Origin: Cognatilysobacter claricitrinus
GTDB taxonomy: Bacteria > Pseudomonadota > Gammaproteobacteria > Xanthomonadales > Xanthomonadaceae
Reading direction: 5' to 3'
Assembly (NCBI RefSeq): GCF_045866565.1
Contig: NZ_BAAFZV010000002.1
Span: 496,001 to 560,000, forward strand
DNA: 64,000 nucleotides
In this document: piece after piece, positions 59,420 through 64,000 of the stretch
Numbering within the stretch: position 1 is the stretch's first letter
How the letters are laid out: every line of letters starts with the position of its first letter
Made by a program: the position numbers and the translations under genes
Notes under the pieces: model-generated
Seen by the model: the letters and a program-made list of their open reading frames with translations, nothing else
Databases searched by the model: none
What the model was told of the DNA's origin: nothing

Positions 59420-59790
59420 TGCGACGGTCCTTTCGCGCGGGCCAGCGCGCGTTGCAATGCAGCCGCCGCTGCAGGTGGAAGTGTTGGCTTGGCGGTCGTT
59501 GCGGATGCAGCCGGAGGCGTCGTGCGCGCGGCTTCGCGTTCGGCTGCGCGTCGCGCGAGTCGCTGCTCGCGCGCGCGGAACCGCTCACGCGCGGCGAGCG
59601 CGAAGCGTCGGTCGTCGCGCGCGCTCAGCAATGCGGCCGTGCACGTCGGTGCGCAACCCGCGCACGCATCGATGTCGAGCAGGCCGGCAGCGATCGCGCG
59701 ATCCACGTCGTCCACGCGCAGGTAGCCGACGATCGCGTGCGCGGCGGACGCCGCGTCACAACCGCAATCCGGGCAACGCGAATCGCTCAC
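59416..59790 (-). CDS. unknown protein with Cys-rich start
   Basis: A 124-residue protein beginning with GTG, whose start overlaps the crotonase stop as GTGA and whose stop overlaps nth as ATGA. It opens with SDSRCPDCGCDAAS and continues to CAGCAPTCTAALLSARD, a possible zinc-binding set (CxxCxC, CxxCxxxC). The middle is a long Arg/Ala helix (RFRAREQRLARRAAERE) and the end is Ala/Pro-rich. I do not recognise it. Coupling to nth suggests a DNA-related or general housekeeping role, which is guesswork. Confidence 0.7.
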   Translation of the reverse strand: MSDSRCPDCGCDAASAAHAIVGYLRVDDVDRAIAAGLLDIDACAGCAPTCTAALLSARDDRRFALAARERFRAREQRLARRAAEREAARTTPPAASATTAKPTLPPAAAAALQRALARAKGPSQ

Positions 59791-60581
59791 TCGCCGCTGA
59801 AGGTCGGCTTGCGGCGTTCGAGGAATGCCGACGTGCCTTCGCGCATGTCCTGCGTGGCGAACATCAGGCCGAACTGCGCGGCTTCGTATTCGAGACCTTC
59901 CTCGATGCCGCACTCGCCGCCGACGTTGATGCAGTCCAGCGCGCCGCGCAGCGCAAGCGGCGCGGAGTTCGCGAGCTGGTGCGCGACCGCCATCGTCTGC
60001 GCTTCCAGTTCGGCCGCGGGAACGACGCGATTGACGATGCCGAGTTCGCGCGCACGTTGCGCGTCGATCGGCGCGCCCAGCAGGCACAGCTCGAGCGTCG
60101 CGGCGCGACCGGCGAGGCGCAGCAGTCGCTGCGTGCCGCCGAAGCCGGGAATCAGGCCGAGGTTCACTTCCGGCTGTCCGACGCGCGCGTTGTCCGCCGC
60201 GATCCGCAGGTGGCAGCACATGGCCAGTTCGAGGCCGCCGCCCAGCGCGAACCCGTTCACCATGGCGACCACCGGCTTCGGGCTCTTCTCGACGCGCCGC
60301 ATCATGCGCTGGCCGCGCAGCGAGAAGTCGCGACCCTGCGCCGGCGTGAGGCTGTTCATCTCGGCGATGTCGGCGCCGGCGACGAACGCCTTGGGGCCGG
60401 CGCCGGTCAGCACGATGGCGCGGACGGATTCGGTGGCGATCGCCTCGGCGAACGCGACGTCCAACGCGTCGAGCGTGGCGGCGTTGAGCGCGTTGAGCTT
60501 GTCCGGCCGGTTGACGGTGATGATGCGGACCGCGTCGCGGTCGGCGACGGTCACCGGCGATGCACTGCTGCTGTCGGTCAT
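59787..60581 (-). CDS. enoyl-CoA hydratase/isomerase family protein
   Basis: A 264-residue crotonase. The CoA/oxyanion region is KAFVAGADIAEMNSL, followed by GFALGGGLELAMCCHLRIA and LGLIPGFGGTQRL (a Glu in EVNLGL and one in LELCLLG are in place for hydratase-type catalysis). PVVAMVNGFALGG is standard. It may act in fatty-acid beta-oxidation; the substrate is not determined. First gene of a three-gene coupled run with the Cys-rich protein and nth. Confidence 0.9.
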   Translation of the reverse strand: MTDSSSASPVTVADRDAVRIITVNRPDKLNALNAATLDALDVAFAEAIATESVRAIVLTGAGPKAFVAGADIAEMNSLTPAQGRDFSLRGQRMMRRVEKSPKPVVAMVNGFALGGGLELAMCCHLRIAADNARVGQPEVNLGLIPGFGGTQRLLRLAGRAATLELCLLGAPIDAQRARELGIVNRVVPAAELEAQTMAVAHQLANSAPLALRGALDCINVGGECGIEEGLEYEAAQFGLMFATQDMREGTSAFLERRKPTFSGE

Positions 60582-60804
60582 GGCGAGCCTGAATGGAAAA
60601 CGGGGGAAAACGCGCCGTGAAACGAGCTGCGGAACTCGAGCGGCCGGCGGCGGTCAGAGGGTTCGGTGTCAGTGGCGGTTAAGCCCTGCCCTCAGTATCC
60701 TAGCGCGCCACTCGGGGCTGTCGACCGGTACGCGGCATAAGGGTTGTTCAACGCCGCTGCGCACGAAGCGCACCCGGCTTTCCCCATACCGGAGGTTTCA
60801 CCCG

Positions 60805-61500
60805 ATGAAGTTTCGTCTGATGGCCGTCGCTGCGGCGGCGTTTGTGGTTGCCGCTGGCGCCGCGTCCGCGCAGGACATCACGTCCGACAAGGGCAAGTTG
60901 AGCTATGCCCTTGGCTTCAAGACCGGCGCCGATGCCGCCGAACTGACCTCGCGCGGTGAGCAGCTCGACGTCAACTCGATCATCAAGGGCGTGCAGGACG
61001 CATACGCCAAGAAGCAGCCGGCGGTTCCGGTCGACCAGCTTCAGAAGGTCCTGCAGGACATGCAGGCCCGCCAGGTCGCCAAGTCCAAGGCCGAGTGGGA
61101 CAAGGCTTCGGCCGATAACAAGGTCAAGAGCGACGCGTTCATCAACGCCAACAAGGCCAAGGCCGGCGTGAAGGTGTTGCCGAGCGGCGTCCAGTACCGC
61201 GTGATCGAGCCGGGCACCGGCGCCAAGCCGACGATGGCGAACACCGTGCAGCTGGAAGTGGCCGGCCCGTACGCGTTCGGCGAGCGTCCCGCGCAGGCGC
61301 GTCCAGCGCAGTCGATCCCGGCGATCAAGGTCAGCCAGATCGAAATGCCGGCGATGCGTGAAGTGATCCAGCAGATGCCGGTCGGCTCGAAGTGGGAAGT
61401 CGCACTGCCGGCCGACAAGGCCTACGGCGCCGACCCGCGCACCGGTTTCCCGCCGAACGTGGCGGTGGTGTTCGAGATCAAGCTCGTCAGCGCCAAGTAA
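60805..61500 (+). CDS. FKBP-type (Mip-like) periplasmic protein
   Basis: A 231-residue exported protein (signal peptide ending VAAGAASAQD, about residue 22) with GGAGG ahead of ATG 60805. Residues about 25-125 are the helical FKBP_N dimerisation domain (KLSYALGFKTGADAAELTSRG). The C-terminal domain has KVLPSGVQYRVIEPGTGAKPT and ALPADKAYGADPRTGFPPNVAVVFEIKLVS (short motifs), the FKBP ends. The middle replaces the usual Y-x-G-x-L-x-D-G-x-x-F-D strand with QLEVAGPYAFGERPAQARPAQ, so isomerase activity is uncertain; a chaperone role is possible. Confidence 0.85.
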   Translation: MKFRLMAVAAAAFVVAAGAASAQDITSDKGKLSYALGFKTGADAAELTSRGEQLDVNSIIKGVQDAYAKKQPAVPVDQLQKVLQDMQARQVAKSKAEWDKASADNKVKSDAFINANKAKAGVKVLPSGVQYRVIEPGTGAKPTMANTVQLEVAGPYAFGERPAQARPAQSIPAIKVSQIEMPAMREVIQQMPVGSKWEVALPADKAYGADPRTGFPPNVAVVFEIKLVSAK

Positions 61501-61581
61501 GTCGAACCTCGTGGTTCCCCGGACGCCGGCCTCGTGCCGGCGTTCGTGTTTCCGGAGATCGACGTCTGCGAGAATCGCCCC

Positions 61582-61773
61582 ATGAATTCACCGTTCCGCG
61601 CAGTCCTGAGTCCCTGCGTCGGCGTCTGCGAAATGGACGGCGACGGCCTTTGCGCGGGCTGCTTCCGCACGCTCGACGAGATCGCACGCTGGGGCACGAT
61701 GGGCGATGACGAACGCCTGCGCGTGATGGCTACCGTGCTGCCTGCCCGCGAGGCCGATCGCGCGAATGGTTGA
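61582..61773 (+). CDS. DUF1289 family protein
   Basis: A 63-residue small protein with the full DUF1289 pattern SPCVGVCEMDGDGLCAGCFRTLDEIARW (quoted as SPCVGVCEMDG and LCAGCFRTLDEIARW): four Cys that suggest an Fe-S or zinc site. Function not established. It overlaps the Nudix gene by 8 nt, as often seen. Confidence 0.9.
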   Translation: MNSPFRAVLSPCVGVCEMDGDGLCAGCFRTLDEIARWGTMGDDERLRVMATVLPAREADRANG

Positions 61774-62377
61774 TCCGGTCGTCGCGCGCCTGCGTCGTGC
61801 GTTACATCCGCTCGATGCGCCGCCGCGTGGCGCGTGCTGGAACCTGGTCGACCTCGACGGATTGATCGATACGGGCCCGAGCCGCGACGCCGCGGTGCTC
61901 GTCGGGCTGGTGCAGCGCGATGACGACCCGCAGGTGCTGCTGACGCGGCGCAACGACACGCTTCGCCAGCACGCCGGGCAGGTGAGTTTCCCCGGCGGCG
62001 CGCTCGATCCCGGCGACGCCGACGCGATCGCCGCCGCATTGCGCGAGACACATGAAGAAGTCGGCATCCCGCCGTCGCACATCGCGCCGCTTGGCTTCCT
62101 CGACCCGCTTGCGACGATCACCGGTTTCCGTGTCGTGCCTGTCGTGGCGATGATCGACGCCGCGTACGTCGCGCGTCCCGACCCGGCGGAAGTCGCGGAC
62201 GTGTTCGAAGTCCCGCTTGCGTATCTGATGGACCCGACGAACCGCGTCGAACGCCGTTTCGACGTGCAGGGCCGCAGCCGCGTCGTCTGGGAGTACCGTT
62301 ATCCCGACCAGCGCATCTGGGGCGCGACCGCCTCGATGCTGCTCAACCTGCACGACCGGCTGGAGGCGCATCGATGA
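61766..62377 (+). CDS. nudL: Nudix CoA pyrophosphatase (NudL-like)
   Basis: A 203-residue hydrolase of the NudL/coenzyme A diphosphatase group. The UPF0035-type region VLLTRRNDTLRQHAGQVSFPGGALDPGD (short motifs) runs into the Nudix box end ALRETHEEVGI (RExxEExG). In the box the first Glu position is Asp (GGALDPGD). The tail has the usual EVPLAYLMDP. It overlaps the sulfurtransferase gene by 4 nt. Confidence 0.88.
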   Translation: MVDPVVARLRRALHPLDAPPRGACWNLVDLDGLIDTGPSRDAAVLVGLVQRDDDPQVLLTRRNDTLRQHAGQVSFPGGALDPGDADAIAAALRETHEEVGIPPSHIAPLGFLDPLATITGFRVVPVVAMIDAAYVARPDPAEVADVFEVPLAYLMDPTNRVERRFDVQGRSRVVWEYRYPDQRIWGATASMLLNLHDRLEAHR

Positions 62378-63225
62378 CCTGGACCACGCTCGTCGACGTG
62401 GACGCGCTGATCCGCGAACGCAACGCGCTCGACCGCCCGCTGGCGATCGTCGACACCCGCGTCGACCTCGCCGACCGCAGCGCGGGCGCGCGACGTTTCG
62501 CCGAGGGCCACGTGCCGTCGGCGCGTTGGGCCGATCTCGAAACCGAGCTCTCCGGGCCGCATTACCCGGGCGCAGGTCGACATCCTTGGCCGTCGGACGA
62601 TGCGTTCGCCGCGACGCTCGGACGGCTCGGCATCACGCCCGCGCACCAGGTCGTGATCTACGACGATGCGCAGGGCGCGCTGGCTGCCGCGCGACTGTGG
62701 TTCATGTTGAAGGCGTGGGGCCACGACGCCGTGGCGGTGCTCGATGGCGGCTGGTCCGCGTGGCGTGCGGCGGACGGCGCGATCGAAACGGGTGATGTCG
62801 AAGCGTCTGACGTCGGCGCGTACGCGGGCGCGTTCGACCACTCGCGGCTGCTCGACACTGCCGATGTGGAAGCCGCGCTCTTAGCGGGCGATCCTGTCAT
62901 CGATGCGCGCGCCGCTGAACGTTATCGCGGCGACGTCGAGCCGCTCGACCGCAAGGCCGGGCACATTCCGGGCGCAATCAATCGCCCGTTCGCGATGAAT
63001 CTCGCCGACGGTCGCTTCCGTCCGGCACACGAGCTGCGCGCGGCGTTCGATGCGCTGCTTGACGGCCGCACCCCGCAGACGCTGATCGCCAGTTGCGGTT
63101 CGGGCGTGACCGCATGTCACCACCTGCTCGCGATGGAGCACGCCGGCTTGCACGGCGCGCGCCTGTACAAAGGGTCGTGGAGCGGTTGGATCGAAGACGA
63201 CGCGCGGCCGATCGCGACCGGCTGA
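62374..63225 (+). CDS. sulfurtransferase (3-mercaptopyruvate type, two rhodanese domains)
   Basis: A 283-residue tandem-rhodanese protein. The N-terminal inactive domain holds FAEGHVPSARWADLETELSG. The C-terminal active loop is CGSGVTACH, the CGSGVTA form typical of 3-mercaptopyruvate sulfurtransferases (SseA) and not of thiosulfate rhodaneses (CRKGVTA). Start overlaps nudL as ATGA. Converges with the last gene with no spacing between stops. Confidence 0.92.
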   Translation: MTWTTLVDVDALIRERNALDRPLAIVDTRVDLADRSAGARRFAEGHVPSARWADLETELSGPHYPGAGRHPWPSDDAFAATLGRLGITPAHQVVIYDDAQGALAAARLWFMLKAWGHDAVAVLDGGWSAWRAADGAIETGDVEASDVGAYAGAFDHSRLLDTADVEAALLAGDPVIDARAAERYRGDVEPLDRKAGHIPGAINRPFAMNLADGRFRPAHELRAAFDALLDGRTPQTLIASCGSGVTACHHLLAMEHAGLHGARLYKGSWSGWIEDDARPIATG

Positions 63226-63996
63226 TCAGCGCGACTTGCCCAGGCGTTCGAGCACCGCGCGCAGAGCGGCCTGCGTATCCGGCGAATACCACGCGGCAAC
63301 GAAGCGATCGAGTTCGATGTTGCGCGGATGCAGCGCGTCGATCGCGTCCGCGCGCGCGATGGCGCGGGTGTCGAGCACGGGCTGGCGCGGCAACGCGGCG
63401 AGCGCGTGCGCCCAGTCGATCGCGCGTTGCGCGGTGTCGTCGACCGACGCGATCTCGTCGACCAGTCCGATCGCGTGCGCTTCGTCGGTGGTCGGCATCA
63501 ATCCGCCCACAAGCAGGCGTTCGGCGCGATGGGCACCGACGACGCGACGCAGCAAGCGCTGTATGCCTTCGGGCGCCACCAGCCCGACCTGGGTCTCGTT
63601 GAGGCCGATTCGGAACGGTTTGGCGGGATCCGGCGAACGCGCCATGACGCGGTAGTCGCAGCAGAGCGCAAGCACGCAACCGCCGGCGGGCGCATGGCCG
63701 GCGAGCCCGACGGCGACAGGAATTGTGCTGCCCACGAGTGCGCGCGCCGCGCCGAAGAATGCTTCCCACGCGTGCATCAGGCCGGCGCGGTCGTCGCCCA
63801 GCGACATCAGGTAGGGGACGTCGAGGCCGGCCGAGAACACCGAGGGACCGCCGGTCAGCGCGATGCCGCGCGCGCCGCTCTGGCCCGCGTGCGTCACCGC
63901 ATCGCGCAGCGCACCGCAGAGCTCGGGATCGAGCGCGTTCACTGGGGGACGCGCGAGCCTTATTTCGAGGATGTCGCCGTGTTCCTGCGTCTGCAC
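63226..63996 (-). CDS. enoyl-CoA hydratase/isomerase family protein, possibly N-terminally incomplete
   Basis: At least 256 residues of a crotonase-fold protein: ILEIRLARPPVNALDPELCGALRDAV, GPSVFSAGLDVPYLMSLGDD (oxyanion loop with SAGLD) and AVGLAGHAPAGGCVLALCCDYR (short motifs). The usual second catalytic Glu position cannot be assigned with certainty, so isomerase or non-hydratase activity is possible. A GTG at 63996 is the last start visible; the window ends 4 bases later, so an upstream start beyond the edge cannot be excluded. Confidence 0.85.
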   Translation of the reverse strand: MQTQEHGDILEIRLARPPVNALDPELCGALRDAVTHAGQSGARGIALTGGPSVFSAGLDVPYLMSLGDDRAGLMHAWEAFFGAARALVGSTIPVAVGLAGHAPAGGCVLALCCDYRVMARSPDPAKPFRIGLNETQVGLVAPEGIQRLLRRVVGAHRAERLLVGGLMPTTDEAHAIGLVDEIASVDDTAQRAIDWAHALAALPRQPVLDTRAIARADAIDALHPRNIELDRFVAAWYSPDTQAALRAVLERLGKSR

Positions 63997-64000
63997 CAGT

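Overview
The window is 64 kb of GC-rich DNA (about two thirds G+C by eye) from a gammaproteobacterium of the Xanthomonadaceae/Lysobacteraceae type (Lysobacter- or Luteimonas-like). The inference rests on the base composition, the gene content (RluF, thiopurine methyltransferase, a fused OlsF-like acyltransferase, duplicated PstS next to an OprP-like porin) and the use of GTG and TTG starts. Most of it is compact chromosomal backbone, with many 1-4 nt stop/start overlaps that suggest translational coupling. One 28-base run of N marks a scaffold join at 37454-37481.

Layout. 1-20.7 kb: an AsmA-like protein, ftsY, rsmD-coaD, a ferredoxin, ggt, and single genes for nucleic-acid repair, peptide and lipid metabolism. 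These are followed by a DNA-repair-like cluster (UdgX, a radical SAM protein, a DUF4130-UdgX fusion) and by asnB. asnB is preceded by a short open reading frame with six Asn codons within seven positions and then a perfect terminator hairpin, which looks like a transcription attenuator controlled by asparagine supply. 20.8-29.4 kb: a PAS-GGDEF-EAL protein, a penicillin-acylase-family hydrolase, tpm and parC. 29.7-37.4 kb: an integrated element in tRNA-Leu(CAG), bounded by a 21-bp direct repeat of the tRNA 3' end. It carries an integrase, an AlpA regulator, a replication-type gene broken by an amber codon, a TerS-like gene and a lower-GC cargo block with a class III cyclase-like protein, two unknown helical proteins and a two-TM DUF6161-like protein. 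It resembles a small phage satellite with possible defence cargo. 37.5-50.8 kb: an OlsF-like acyltransferase, a TonB-domain lipoprotein, a RES-domain protein, a CorA-type transporter, rnr-rlmB, an ECF sigma/anti-sigma pair, and a hvfABC locus that makes a modified Cys-containing exported peptide of the oxazolin/bufferin type. 51-58.4 kb: the phosphate regulon (phoU, pstBAC, two pstS genes, an OprP-like porin) with Pho-box-like sites. 58.4-64 kb: nth, two crotonases, an FKBP-like protein, a DUF1289 protein, a Nudix CoA pyrophosphatase and a sulfurtransferase.

How the parts work together. The pst block is a full high-affinity phosphate uptake unit: porin, two binding proteins, permease, ATPase and the PhoU brake. 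The hvf genes pair an exported precursor with its maturation enzymes, and an ECF sigma factor encoded 3 kb away is a plausible but unproven regulator. The UdgX/radical SAM genes form an apparent three-gene repair or base-modification unit. The strongest candidates for new biology are the Asn attenuator, the element's cyclase-like cargo and the double-UdgX locus. All calls come from reading the sequence. No database search was run.
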